From: Xestospongia muta
Lineage: Eukaryota > Porifera > Demospongiae > Haplosclerida > Petrosiidae
Assembly: GCA_963693285.1 (NCBI GenBank)
Contig: OY848925.1
Location: 2,458,932-2,522,931 of the forward strand
Direction: 5' to 3'
DNA length: 64,000 nucleotides
Shown: positions 1-11,160 of the stretch, one piece after another
Numbering within the stretch: position 1 is the stretch's first letter
Layout of the letters: every line of letters begins with the position of its first letter
The notes under the pieces: generated by a model
Told to the model about the DNA's origin: nothing
What the model saw: the letters and a program-made list of their open reading frames with translations, nothing else
The model's database searches: none
Translations under genes and position numbers: made by a program

Positions 1-809
1 CTGGCACACAAAATGTGTCATCAAGTTCATTACACTTAACAAGGAAGATTTAGGGGTGGGGCTTCCTTATTGAATAACATGGTGTATATGCCATTTTCAT
101 TTACATTGAATTGATTTATACTATGAAGAAATAAAATAAAATTGAGGTCATTAAACTACAGAAGGTCAGGAAAACCAGTATTTTATTCTACCACAAGGTC
201 TATACTAAGTGGAGTTCTTTAGAGATCAGATTTGTCATGTCTTTTATCTATTGATAAAACATCTCATACAATCCCGAAGCAAGAATAGCAATAGGGCATC
301 CCTACAAGTAGTCACACAGAAGCACCTGAACACAATATTTGTATTTGAAAGCTATATTTGGTTACATTATGAGCACATTCCTAAAGCACATCTGAAGTTT
401 CTATCTTACTGAACAGCCTTGTACTTTGAACATCTAACAATGACATATTGGACTGTAGCAATTGATGATTCATTAAATCCCTATAGTATTTACTAATATA
501 TTAATTTAGAGATTTAGTGAATTTAATTTGGTTTATTTCCCTAAAATTATCAAACTGTCAAAGAACAAAACTTCTGTTAAACAGTATGATTAATGGCTGA
601 TGGTTTGTGTTGAAGTAAAGTTTGGAGGAAAATTATACTTTTGTCATTTTAAAGTGGTTAATTTTACTGGGCTCACTCTGTTACATATAATAGTGTGAGT
701 AAGTTATTGTTCACAATACCATTGGAACAAGTAATCCACTTCCAAGGGGATAGATATTTTGTTATTGGATGACTTGCTAGTTGCTCCTTATGCCTTTTGT
801 TGCTAATAG
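1..809. other. AT-rich sequence upstream of the first recognisable exon
   Basis: I see no exon that I can support here. The methyltransferase gene that follows must have earlier exons, because its first visible exon opens with an acceptor AG at 808-809 and begins inside the SAM-binding fold. The stretch is therefore most likely intron, with the missing 5' exons to the left of the window. The one open frame (209-412) has low-complexity AT-rich composition and no family resemblance. Confidence 0.4.
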
Positions 810-2914
810 GATGCATTACCACTTCGTGCCCTCGACGTTGGCTGTGCAGTGGGTCGATCTACTTTTGAATTAGCTACAGCTTTTGATGAAGTGATAGGTA
901 TTGATTTATCTCGAGCTTTTATCAACAAAGCTAATCAGCTGAAACAAGATGGCCACTCCTCATACCAACTACTGATTGAAGGAGATTTGTATATGGACAG
1001 GGAAGCCAGAATAGATTCAAACATAGTAAGTTGATCTCTTCATTATTAGTAATGTAATAAGTAAACTTTTAAGTAAAGATTTATAATCAGGCCTGATTTT
1101 ATTTGGAGAAGGGAGGATAATAGTGTTGCCACACTCTGGAAACTACTGCTCCCTAAGTTGAAATCTCTTGCAATATATATATATATATTGTTAAGCATAG
1201 TGGTACAGTAGAACCCGCTTAATCGGGACACCTGGGGAGAAGAGAAAACATCCCTATTATCCGGATGTCCCTATTATCAGAGTTACTTGTAATTAAATTC
1301 ATAGCTAATGCCCACTCATATTTTAATACATAATTGCACAAAAATTATTAATTGAAGTAATCATCAATAGTTTTCGGTTTCTTGCTTGCAGAAACTTCAG
1401 AATAAACCATGGCCTCAACTTGCTTATGCACAGGCATTGCTAACTGCAGACCTGCTTCTGCGCTAAGATCTTCCTTGTTTTTAGCCAAGCGTGACACTTG
1501 AGAACTGGAAATTCTTTTTAACGAGGGAGAAATCTTTTCTTTTCGCTATCTATATTACCACATGCTCGATCACATGACATGTATTACGCAAAATTGAGTC
1601 CCGATTAACCATACTCAAATCACGATTAACAGGTCAAATTTTGTACAGTAAAAATTTTATACTGATTTGGCTACTTACCTGGGGATTTTTCTGTGGATCT
1701 GTGTTTTTATCCATACCCAGTTTCTTTCCTTTTTAGTAATGCCATCCTTACAATCTCATTTCATTTTTTAAAAATATTTTTATTACTTATTGCTGAAAAG
1801 GCATGTAGCCATTGTCCTTACTTTGAATGTATTTTGGTTAGATAAATTACTTTTCTAGGTAAATAAAAGTCTGTACCTTAGAAGTTGAGTACAGCCTCTT
1901 TATTAGATATGTGTCTAGTCAATCAATAAAAAATGTATACATATGTTGTCACAAGAGAGCAATGGGACATGATCAAAACAAAGAGTTATTAGTATCACGG
2001 CAGACTGTTCTCAATATCTTACTTTGTGAATTTTAAACTGTGTCAGAAGAAATAGGTTGAAATATGAATAAATATACAGACAAATACATCTTAGAATAGC
2101 TTGGCACATAAAATATGCACAATTAAATATAATGTTTTACTTGTCGTAATTGAGATATATATTTGTTTTAGGATAGACAAAGAGTCAACTTTAGAGTGGG
2201 TAATGCATGTTCTCTGCCTCGTGATATTGGCCAATTTGGGATGGTCTTAGCAGCTAATCTTATATGCCGACTTCCTAATCCCAGAGCATTTCTTGACCAA
2301 TTAAAAGATTTGGTTCTCCCAGCAGGCATTGTTGTTATTACCAGTCCCTATACATGGCTGCAGGAGTATACACCTAAAGTAAGTAAATTAATCCAGTCAA
2401 ATATAAGATAGCATTTATTCTATATGTACAGTAATTCAAGAGAGGTGCCCCAATACTTGACATGCACATTAAGCTGCACTTATCTAACCAATTTTATAAC
2501 TTGTTATAGTCTGCATATGATTGTTTTCCATCTTGCTAAACTTTTTAACATGCTTATAACTGGTTAATGGTAATCTCCGACAAATACACACATGCTCAAA
2601 CATAGTCAGTGCAACCACAAAGCCTAGTATTATATTAAAACTATAATCAAGTTATGAGATCAATTGTTTTGTTATTTGTTATCTTATTATATGATTAGAG
2701 ATTATTGCTCTTCTTTTTATTAAAGGATCATTGGCTTGGAGGCTATGTCAATGAAGGTGTTCGCATTCGTGGATTTGATGCTTTGAAGCAAGTCCTTTCT
2801 CCTCATTTTATTTTGTTAGAGGAAGAGCAATTGCCATTTATCCTACGGGAAACACTTCGTAAACATCAGTGGACTGTAGCACATGCAACAGTGTGGATGA
2901 GGAAAATTGACTAA
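810..2914 (+). CDS. ovoA: 4-mercaptohistidine N-methyltransferase domain of ovothiol synthesis, 3' exons
   Basis: Three exons give 203 in-frame residues ending in TAA: 810-1025, 2172-2378 and 2726-2914, all joined in phase 0 with GT-AG introns. The protein has a Rossmann SAM-binding motif ([15 protein letters not shown]) at its start. It then carries [10 protein letters not shown], the acidic-loop region [25 protein letters not shown] running into DHWLGGY across the last splice, and the end [16 protein letters not shown]. These are hallmarks of the C-terminal methyltransferase domain of OvoA, which methylates 5-thiohistidine on the imidazole ring to give ovothiol A. In many marine invertebrates this domain is fused behind the sulfoxide synthase part. 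Here only the C-terminal part lies in the window, so I cannot tell a fused enzyme from a stand-alone one. A candidate AATAAA signal lies near 3222. I am sure of the domain and less sure of the symbol. Confidence 0.88.
1204..1650 (-). mobile_element. Tigger/pogo-like DNA transposon remnant
   Basis: The element lies in the first visible intron of the methyltransferase gene. Its left edge starts tacagtagaacccgcttaat followed by cgggaca. Its right part carries gtcccgattaacc and ends in tacagta, an imperfect inverted repeat. On the minus strand, an open frame from about 1525 down to the stop at 1348-1350 reads about 58 residues ending [11 protein letters not shown]. That ending resembles the C-terminus of Tigger/CENP-B-type (DDE_1) transposases. 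The rest of the transposase is missing, so the element is not autonomous. The family call rests on terminus style and the C-terminal motif only. Confidence 0.55.
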
Positions 2915-3703
2915 TGGAGTGTGATGTAATTGTACATGAATTTGTTAGTGTGTACATACATATTAATATTTCTTTTGTTGTCAAAAAATTGATGGTAAAA
3001 ATGATAACTCTGTATTCTCTCTTTTTGAATTTGTCCCATTCACTGTATGCATATTATAGTGACAGAATTACGAAGTGATGAATTAACAATATAACCTTAT
3101 AACCATATTTAGCACAAGTACAAAGGGAGGTACAGATACTTTGTATTACTCATGAAGTGATTTATATGCACGTGTCTATAATCAAGAGCGTTAGACTGAT
3201 GACATAAACCATGCTTTTTGTAAATAAATGAAGTTTTGTTGCTACAATAACTGACCACACCTTTATATTATATTAGGAATGAGTATGAATAATTTACTAC
3301 AGCAACAGAGCACTCAAGGAATGATGACAAAATAAGCAGCAGTAGTATACAGTTTGTTCATGATAGTTATTTCTACAGTAATTTTGTGTATGCTACATGT
3401 CCCAACTTTAAGATGTTTCTTTAATCAACTGATTATATTGTATAATTTGAATATTTAGAACATGATAGCCAAATTTTTATTTTATGGTTTGGTTAGCACT
3501 TTGATGTTGTTGCATTTGATAGTGTTCTTGCAATCTTTGAGAAACTCTTTGTGTTAATTTAAGATATTTGTCGAGACAATGATTACAGCACTCTGTCTAC
3601 AAAATATAATAGAAAAACATGACACCAATGTAAAGTACTTAGTACAAGCCTGTACATGTGGCTATAAGGGATATCTTTAGTTACTAAGTTCATTAAATGA
3701 CTC
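2915..3703. other. 3' flank of the methyltransferase gene
   Basis: This is AT-rich non-coding sequence holding the presumed 3' UTR and a candidate polyadenylation signal at about 3222. I see no gene or repeat in the remainder up to the duplicated spastin promoter block. Confidence 0.5.
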
Positions 3704-4418
3704 TAGCCAATTTTTAAAAACCTATATATTGGTGCTTATTCTGGACATCAGCATTTCAATGCCTATGCAGGTCCTGCTTAGGCACTGAACTGCATTTTCT
3801 TACAAGAAATATTTTGGTTAGAATTATATAAGAAAACCTTAATTTACAACAATGAGAGTACTACATTTAAATATATAAATTAACTTTTCACTTGGCTCAT
3901 GAATACTATCCTTAATGTTGTCTAATGTCGCTATGATGTTAGATATCAAGTGAGACTATTTGAGACTGTATATGTCTGTAGCTGCAAATTTTAAAGCATG
4001 TTAATTTTAAAACATGGTTTGGTAGACTCTTCTCACACAGAAAAGAGAAAGGCCTAGTTCAATAGACTACAGCTCTCCAGACCCTTCCCACTTGTTGTTC
4101 AATCATAGGAGATGGAAACTAACTTCTTCTTTAGTGATTCTCCTAGTAGTAAAATCATGAATACAGTCACCAAAACAGGTCTCTGTAACTTTGTTGTACG
4201 TAGTCAAAAATTGTTTGAACTAAAGTGAAATAGTGTAATACATTTTATGCTATCCTAATATTGACTTTAGCACTGACCTGGGACAGTTCTAACATACTCT
4301 TTTGCTCAGTAGTCAGGTTCTCCATCAGAAACGTGTAGAGTAGGCGGGACCGCTGTAGGTGGGGTCATTTATTTTACTTGTGAAGTTGTCAAATGTAATG
4401 GCAGCAGGTCCAATATCG
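3704..4418 (+). repeat. Partial duplicate of the spastin promoter, 5' UTR and first seven codons
   Basis: This block matches 11150-11889 nearly base for base. Both begin at aaaaacctatatattggtgc and run through the same landmarks, including ctgtagctgcaaattttaaa and gagtaggcgggaccgctgta. Both end at the spastin start ATGGCAGCAGGTCCAATATC, here at 4398. Differences are scattered substitutions plus a stretch of about 28 bases present near 11450 and absent near 4015. Similarity stops after codon 7 (MAAGPIS), where a MITE begins at 4423. The copy therefore carries a spastin-like promoter and start codon but none of the protein domains. The frame from this ATG reads into the MITE and stops at 4593-4595. 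Confidence 0.9.
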
Positions 4419-4422
4419 ACAG

Positions 4423-4721
4423 CTACGGAAGCCGAAGGTGGACATCCAATTCCAATTCTACTTTCCATCGTTCATTCAAGTAAAACGCAAAGCGCGAGCA
4501 CCGCGAGCTGTCTCTTAGAATGGAGCGAAGCGACATGTTTCCGGTTAGGGTGGGGCTATAGGATTTTAGCTGTTAAATATTCTATCGAAGGATAGAAAAT
4601 AGAATTGGAATTGGAATATTTTTGGAAAGCTGCAAAGTAGAATTGCATATGGTCAGCAAACTTCAAAGCAGAGTATATGAAATTCGAAATAGAATTGGAT
4701 GTCCGCCTTCGGCTTCCGTAG
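4423..4721. mobile_element. MITE of 299 bp with terminal inverted repeats of about 36 bp
   Basis: The left end ctacggaagccgaaggtgga and the right end (4686-4721), read as its reverse complement, match for about 36 bases with few differences. The element is flanked by a direct ACAG on both sides (4419-4422 and 4722-4725), a plausible 4-bp target-site duplication. No transposase is encoded. Related termini occur at 5366-5745, so this is a multi-copy family in this genome. The superfamily is not clear from the ends alone. Confidence 0.75.
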
Positions 4722-4737
4722 ACAGCCATTTGATTAG

Positions 4738-5034
4738 CCGGAGAAAGTTATCCAAAATTTTAACCTCTTCTTTTTTGTTCTTATTGAATTCTCTCACGTC
4801 AGCAGAAGCTCTATCTTTAATAGAGGGCTTCCTCTAACTATCTCTGATTTACATCCGCCAAATACTGTTAATGTTTCTGGAGATTCCAGTTCGATGATAA
4901 AGCAGCCACCAGGGCAATTGGAATCATTAGCTGCTTTGTTTATTGGTTTGAGTACACAAGAGTTGCCATATGAAGAGACCACTCTTCAAAATCAGATAAC
5001 TGTTGTAGAAGTAAAAGAACATAGTGAGATATGA
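4738..5034 (+). CDS. Possible terminal exon of an unrecognised gene
   Basis: An open frame in phase with the TGA at 5032-5034 runs back to about 4738. A plausible acceptor lies near 4803 (tctcacgtcag). The translation from about 4804 has non-repetitive, protein-like composition: it includes LPLTISDLHPPNTVNV, SMIKQPPGQLESLAALF and TVVEVKEHSEI before the stop. I do not recognise a family. It sits just downstream of the duplicated spastin promoter and the MITE, so a chimeric transcript is conceivable. It could equally be chance open sequence. Confidence 0.25.
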   Translation, partial: PEKVIQNFNLFFFVLIEFSHVSRSSIFNRGLPLTISDLHPPNTVNVSGDSSSMIKQPPGQLESLAALFIGLSTQELPYEETTLQNQITVVEVKEHSEI

Positions 5035-5365
5035 CTAGTTCAAAGTTTGCCTTAGTAAGTTCTGCTATTACTATGTGTTACTTACTCTATATTGGTATAG
5101 ACTGTTCATGTGTTTATTAGAACTACTGCAATAATTGGACATAGACTACTGGCAGGTAAGTATTATCTATTCATATATCTATCTAATGTCCCACATAGCT
5201 ATCTACAATATCTATCCATCTCTATCCATCAATTCGGTTATCAACTATAACTTTTATCATCTGTCGGTATTCATCACCTTGGTTTTATCAACGAGTGTCC
5301 TTATAGTGGGCTTAGTAGTACTTGGTATGAGTACAAGATTAGAATATAGAACAAGCATCCTGAAA
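5035..5365. other. AT-rich spacer with degenerate TATC-like repeats
   Basis: Between 5160 and 5240 there is a loose run of tatc/catc units typical of a decayed tetranucleotide microsatellite. The open frame at 5135-5464 runs through this repeat into the next MITE and is not a credible gene. Confidence 0.4.
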
Positions 5366-5745
5366 TTATGGAAGCCGAGGACAGACACTCCAATTCCTAT
5401 TTCTTATTTTAATCAAATGGGATTATATGGAGTTGGAATGTATGTCCTCGGCTTCCGTAAATAACACTCATAGAATATACTGCCAAAATCAGGAACCCAA
5501 CCTAACTGGAAGCACTTCACTGACGCTTGATTCTAAGAGACAGCTTGTAGTGCTCGTCCTCTTAATAACAAGAAAAACTTAGAAATAACAAGAAAAATCT
5601 AGAAATGGCACATATGCAAATAATGGAATAAGAAATAAGAAATTGAAAGTTATCAAGGTCGTTAATTGGATTTTTTTAAAAATGCACAGAAGAAACAGGA
5701 AATAAGAATTGGATTGTCCATCCTCGGCTTTCATATGAAATAGAG
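5366..5745. mobile_element. Nested or decayed copies of the same MITE family
   Basis: A short inverted-repeat element spans about 5366-5461. It starts ggaagccgaggacagacact and ends with the reverse complement of a near-identical sequence (gtatgtcctcggcttcc). A third related terminus lies at about 5707-5740 (tccatcctcggctttcat). The segment at 5495-5555, with ttctaagagacagcttgtag, matches the interior of the 4423-4721 MITE near 4485-4550 in reverse complement. The block is therefore a cluster of rearranged copies of one family. Confidence 0.6.
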
Positions 5746-6631
5746 TTTCCTTAAATCTTAATTCCATAGCATCCTTTCTTCTTTTCTATAGGCTTGATGT
5801 ATTGACTGGAACAAACAGTTCTTCAATTATACCTCTCCTCATAGTCAACAGTCTCCATTATGTTGCTAATAGTCAGCAAAGCCCATAACTGTTTGGTTAG
5901 CTCTTAGTATAACAAGAATCTTAGCTGGTCCTTGGCTGGATGGACCCTTAGTCCAGATAGAAAGTATATAAGTGTATATGTAAGAAGTGGTGTGGTCTAG
6001 TTCATGTATGGACTGGATGGTGAAGGATATATATCTAAGAAAAATAAGGTTTAAAAGTGTCTATAATAAAGAGATGCTTTTAAGATGTGACCCTCTCTGT
6101 AATCTGTAGTTGACGCTTTGGGATATTAGCATGGACTAGTTCAGGACACTGAGGAGAGTTCAATATAGAGGATGTTCTTAGTTTAGAATATATTATTATG
6201 AAAATAAAATGTGATTACGCCATTAATAAGATATTGTTTTTAATAAATAAGAAGAGATTACTGGTATTAAAACTAGACTACCAAATAAACGTTGTAAGAT
6301 TCTCTTTTTTTAGAATACCTGTGGAATCTTTATCAAACCAGTTCTACAGACCAAGACAAACCAGTTATTCTAGTTTAGCCTGAAATATCTGCACTTTTAA
6401 AATGAATCACATTTCCCACATAATCTATTTTTTGCATACTATTACATTATCTAAAAAAATTTGGATTAGGATGGGGATAATCCATGTTTTAATAAATTTA
6501 TACTTAAAAATGTTCATCAAGCATCTGGATACAAAGCTAAGGCAATGAATTATATAATTGTTCAATTGATTTTAGGTGCACATTTTAATTGTAGTTTGTT
6601 GATATTCTACTACCCACTATCATGTTTGTTA
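5746..6631. other. Intergenic AT-rich sequence
   Basis: I found no splice-consistent coding frame, RNA gene or clear repeat in this stretch. The short open frame at 6198-6383 has AT-driven composition and no recognisable motif. Confidence 0.4.
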
Positions 6632-7208
6632 TTCTTTTCAAAAAAGAATAATTTCGTCTGCTAATAGTTACGTAATAGACAAGTATCAAACAAGTTGGAC
6701 TCAAATCCATACTAATAGACTCATTCCGATACTGTATAGCAGAGTCCTTTACATTACTTGGTGAGCCATGGAACTCAGTTGTATGCTCAATTTTTAAAAG
6801 AAGTGTAATAAAATTTGTGTGTAGATGCTGAACCCTAAACTTCTTAAATAGTTTTAAAAATTAAATGATAAATAAAGATTAATTGTTCTTTTAAAAAAGA
6901 ATAATTTGTTTGCTAATAGTTCGTGTAGTAAACACAGACACTGAAACAAGTTGGACTCAAACTCATACTAATAGACTCATTCCGATACTGCATATCAGAG
7001 CCTTTACACATCACTTGGTGAGCCATGGAACTCAATTGTATGCTCAATTTTGTATTTGAAATTACATGATAATGATGGCACAAATTTAATGCTATAAATT
7101 TTTTATCTTATCTACAATTAAAAAAAGTGTAATAAAATTTGTGTGTAGACACTGAACCCTAAACTTCTTAAATAGTTAAAAAATTAAACGATAAATAAAG
7201 ATTAATTT
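6632..7208. repeat. Two tandem direct repeats with tRNA-like internal boxes
   Basis: Unit 1 (6632-6885) and unit 2 (6886-7208) share long stretches. Examples are actaatagactcattccgat, the run around ggtgagccatggaactca, and gtgtgtagatgctgaaccct near 6820, matched near 7140 with two differences. Unit 2 carries about 70 extra bases near 7050-7120. On the minus strand each unit has an A-box-like tggctcaccaag (6757-6768 and 7014-7025). About 60 bases downstream lies a B-box-like tttgagtcc (6697-6708 and 6953-6964). This layout fits a decayed tRNA-derived SINE present twice. I could not fold a complete cloverleaf, so it is not annotated as a tRNA gene. Confidence 0.5.
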
Positions 7209-8119
7209 TGACTATTAAAAGAAATAAATATCTGAGAAGAACTTGATTAAAAACACTGAAATAGAAATTAAACAACATTGATTGGGCGGGAAAAATATCA
7301 TCAGCACGTGTACACAACTAGTAAAAAAACGCGTGACCGTGATTATGGCGGGAAAATCTCAATTATTAGCACACGACGAACAAGCAAAAAGCTTTAATAG
7401 ATTTTTAATTAATTTTGGTAAAAAATGATTCTTGATGAAAATTAATGTAAAAAAGGAGATAGTTTGTACAAACTAAAGTGATTGACGTAGGTATATGAAA
7501 TGATAATACTATAGTTGTAAAAAGATAGATTCAGCAATGATAAGTAAACTGTCATATTAGAATTTAGAATTTTAAAGATATTGAAAATTCATTTTTTAAA
7601 AGTATTAAAATAATTGTTAAATAAATATCTTCAAAGTTAAAATTGACAAATTTAGTGAAAAATGTTTAATACATATAATAACAAACTATAAAAAACAAGA
7701 AAAAATGACAACAAAATATAAAGTCCCCAAGATTAGAAGTCAAAAATAAAAAACAGTCTCTGTAGTTGAAGAGTTCCCAAGTAGTCCAGTGAAGGTCTCC
7801 AATCCAACAATTATAGGAAAGAGATGATGGAGAGTTCCCAAGAGCCCAGTCAGTCCACAAGTTGAGAACATAGAGGGAGAAAAAGAGAAGAATAACAACT
7901 GGATAACTAAAGAATGGATGAGAAGTTGATGGATGGAGAGACACCTCACCTTTTTCACCAGTGCTGCTCCTGCAGGGAAGAATCACTAGTGCTGCTCCTG
8001 CAGGGAAAGAAAGAGAGAGTAGTTATGAACTGATGGTGACAATGAGTAGATAGAGAGTGAAGAGAGACAGAGGAAGTGAAAAAGGACCACCAACACACAC
8101 ACACCCTAGAAGATCAGAG
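7209..8119. other. AT/purine-rich non-coding region with a short direct duplication
   Basis: No gene is evident. A 27-base module (agtgctgctcctgcagggaa) occurs twice in a row at about 7960-8008. The open frames on the minus strand here are long only because the complementary strand is purine-rich. Confidence 0.4.
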
Positions 8120-8124
8120 CTTCC

Positions 8125-8188
8125 CCCCGCCACCTGGCGGCCTCGGATGTTAAAAAAAATTTTTTTTGAGGCCGCCAGGCGGCAGGGG
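8125..8188. repeat. GC-rich inverted repeat around an A8/T8 core
   Basis: The left arm 8125-8144 (ccccgccacctggcggcctc) and the right arm 8168-8188 are complementary. There is a perfect 11-bp block, CTGGCGGCCTC against GAGGCCGCCAG, and further pairing outward. The space between them holds eight A followed by eight T, which is itself self-complementary. The result is an almost continuous palindrome of 64 bases that could form a stable hairpin or cruciform. It stands out as a GC-rich patch in strongly AT-rich DNA. Confidence 0.75.
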
Positions 8189-8559
8189 AAAGATAATTAA
8201 TAGGGTTTGTATGGGCTGGATAGCCCAAAAAATAAAAATAAAAATAAAAAAAAGAAAAGGAAAGAAGGCTTGTAAGAAGAAGATAGAAGAGACCAGACAG
8301 GAGAGCGACTCATCTTTTACATCCAGAGAACTGAGAACACTCAAAACACCAGAAAACATCAGAGAACATCAGACAACTCGTGGTATTTGAGTCCTGTAGA
8401 AACGAAGAGAAAAGTCAATTAGCGAACTGATTGATATAAACAAAAATAAAAAGATAAAAATTAAATAAAAAAACAGAAAATAAATAGAATAATAATTAAA
8501 TAAAAAGAACAGAAAAGAAAATGAAAAGCGAAGAGGAGGGATCAAACGAAGTAACAAAC

Positions 8560-8660
8560 AAAGAGACGAGTCGTTAAGAGGGTCGAAGAGGAGAACGAAG
8601 AGACGAGTCGTGAAGAGGGGCGAAGTGAAGAACGAAGAGATGAGTCGTAGCGACGAAGAC
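8560..8660 (+). repeat. Three degenerate tandem units of about 39 bp
   Basis: The motif gaagaga(c/t)gagtcgt recurs at about 8560, 8600 and 8636, with gaagagg/gaacgaa filler between. It lies within a purine-rich tract extending from about 8400. Confidence 0.5.
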
Positions 8661-9209
8661 CCACGGGGATCTGTGAACTAAAAAGGCTTTCAAATGGAGT
8701 CTTTTTTATATTTTCAAGACATCTCTGTCATGCTTCATTATGACAAACACAATGCACAAACTCGTGACAATTTGGCGGGAAATAACAGCAGGCTACAACC
8801 ACGCGTGACCAACATTAATTGATTTTTAATTCAACTGATCAACAATTAATTAAAAGTCTTTTAAATACATAAAAACATTACAGTACACTATCTATTCTAG
8901 CTTCAAAATTGTAACAACAAGCATGACAGCTTCATCTTTGTAATGTAATGTCACAAATAATGTTGACTGAAACAAACAATTATAGTTAAACCAGAATTAT
9001 ATAACTTCAGTGACAGTTTTTGACCAGCATTAATACCAGTCACCAGCTGACGATACTATGTAGTCTTTTTAACCAATTGTATTGACCAGCTTTGTTGGTT
9101 AGCTTGAACCCAGTCCACTGAACAACTAGAAAAAAAAGAATGTTAATTGACATCTTTCTCTCAATGATATCCAAGTTACATGAAATATCTGTATACATGA
9201 ATGTTACTG
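8661..9209. other. Non-coding flank
   Basis: No coding frame is supported. A perfect E2F-type consensus (tttggcgggaaa) occurs at 8771-8782 and a weaker ggcgggaaa at 7285-7293. Each is followed within about 50 bases by acgcgtgacc. One such site alone is weak evidence of regulation. Confidence 0.3.
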
Positions 9210-10385
<1,176 letters not shown>

Positions 10386-10965
10386 CTACAAATAAATGAA
10401 ACAGATAATGAAGACATATACATAGCAGACATTAGGAATATAAAACAAGTTTAGTCCTTGTGTGTGACAGTATTAAATATGTCTTTAAGATTACTAATAA
10501 CTGGTAATTTTAGGTCTACAGTTGAGGAATTAGCAGAAGCTGTGATGTAGCAACGTGGAAAACTAAGAAATTTCAATGATCAGTAACACTTGTTGCCATA
10601 GTAACACTGTGATGCACCAAGATTGTTGTATGCATCAGCGGTAACAAATTGTATATGTATTTATATCATATATATTTGAAAGTGGCATATGATAATAAAA
10701 TTAAAAAAATAACATGTAGACCACCTGGTATACATGTCCCTGTTGTCAGGACAGATAATTAAGGCCTGATGCAAAAGGTTCCATTTTATATCATGAAGAT
10801 GATCAAACAACAACAAAGACTGTGTTGTCTACCTTTTTGTTTACTCTGTGATTACTATAGTTGAAGCAACAATGGATTGTGAGTCATAGTCTGAGTAGTC
10901 ATAGGAGGAAGACAAGATGTCAAACACGATACAACAACAGATCCTTCAACAGCAGATTTCAACTA
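10386..10965. other. Intergenic sequence
   Basis: I see no supported gene. Any 5' exons of the minus-strand gene to the left should lie here or further right, but I could not identify one with matching phase. Confidence 0.35.
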
Positions 10966-10966
10966 C

Positions 10967-11160
10967 CTAAGGGGGGACCCTTGGGTGACAAAAAACTGCG
11001 AAACCAAAAGGGGGAGACCCTTTGTGACAAAAAATCTTCCAAACCCAAGGGGGGACCCTTGGATAACCAAAAACCCTGAAAACCAGAAAGGACCCTTGGG
11101 TGACAAGAAATCTTTCAAAACCTAGGGGGGAGGGAACCTTGGATGACAAAAAACTGAAAA
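10967..11160 (+). repeat. G-rich minisatellite, about five units of 37-40 bp
   Basis: Units follow the pattern aaggggggacccttgggtga, then caaaaa, a short variable part and aaacc. They start near 10968, 11008, 11047, 11087 and 11123. Each has a run of four to six G, unlike the surrounding AT-rich DNA. The array ends exactly where the block shared with 3704-4418 begins. Confidence 0.8.

Noticed and set aside
4359..4595. Protein starting at the duplicated spastin ATG
   Set aside because: After seven spastin codons it is read entirely through the MITE terminus and interior.
6697..7025. Two tRNA genes
   Set aside because: Box-like motifs are present, but I could not pair an acceptor stem or anticodon arm.
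7666..8557. Several minus-strand and plus-strand open frames
   Set aside because: Their composition (Phe/Leu/Ser or Lys/Arg runs) follows from strand-biased purine tracts; there are no motifs or splice partners.
8771..8782. Functional E2F promoter site
   Set aside because: It is a perfect consensus, but no start of a supported gene lies nearby; a single 12-base match is weak.
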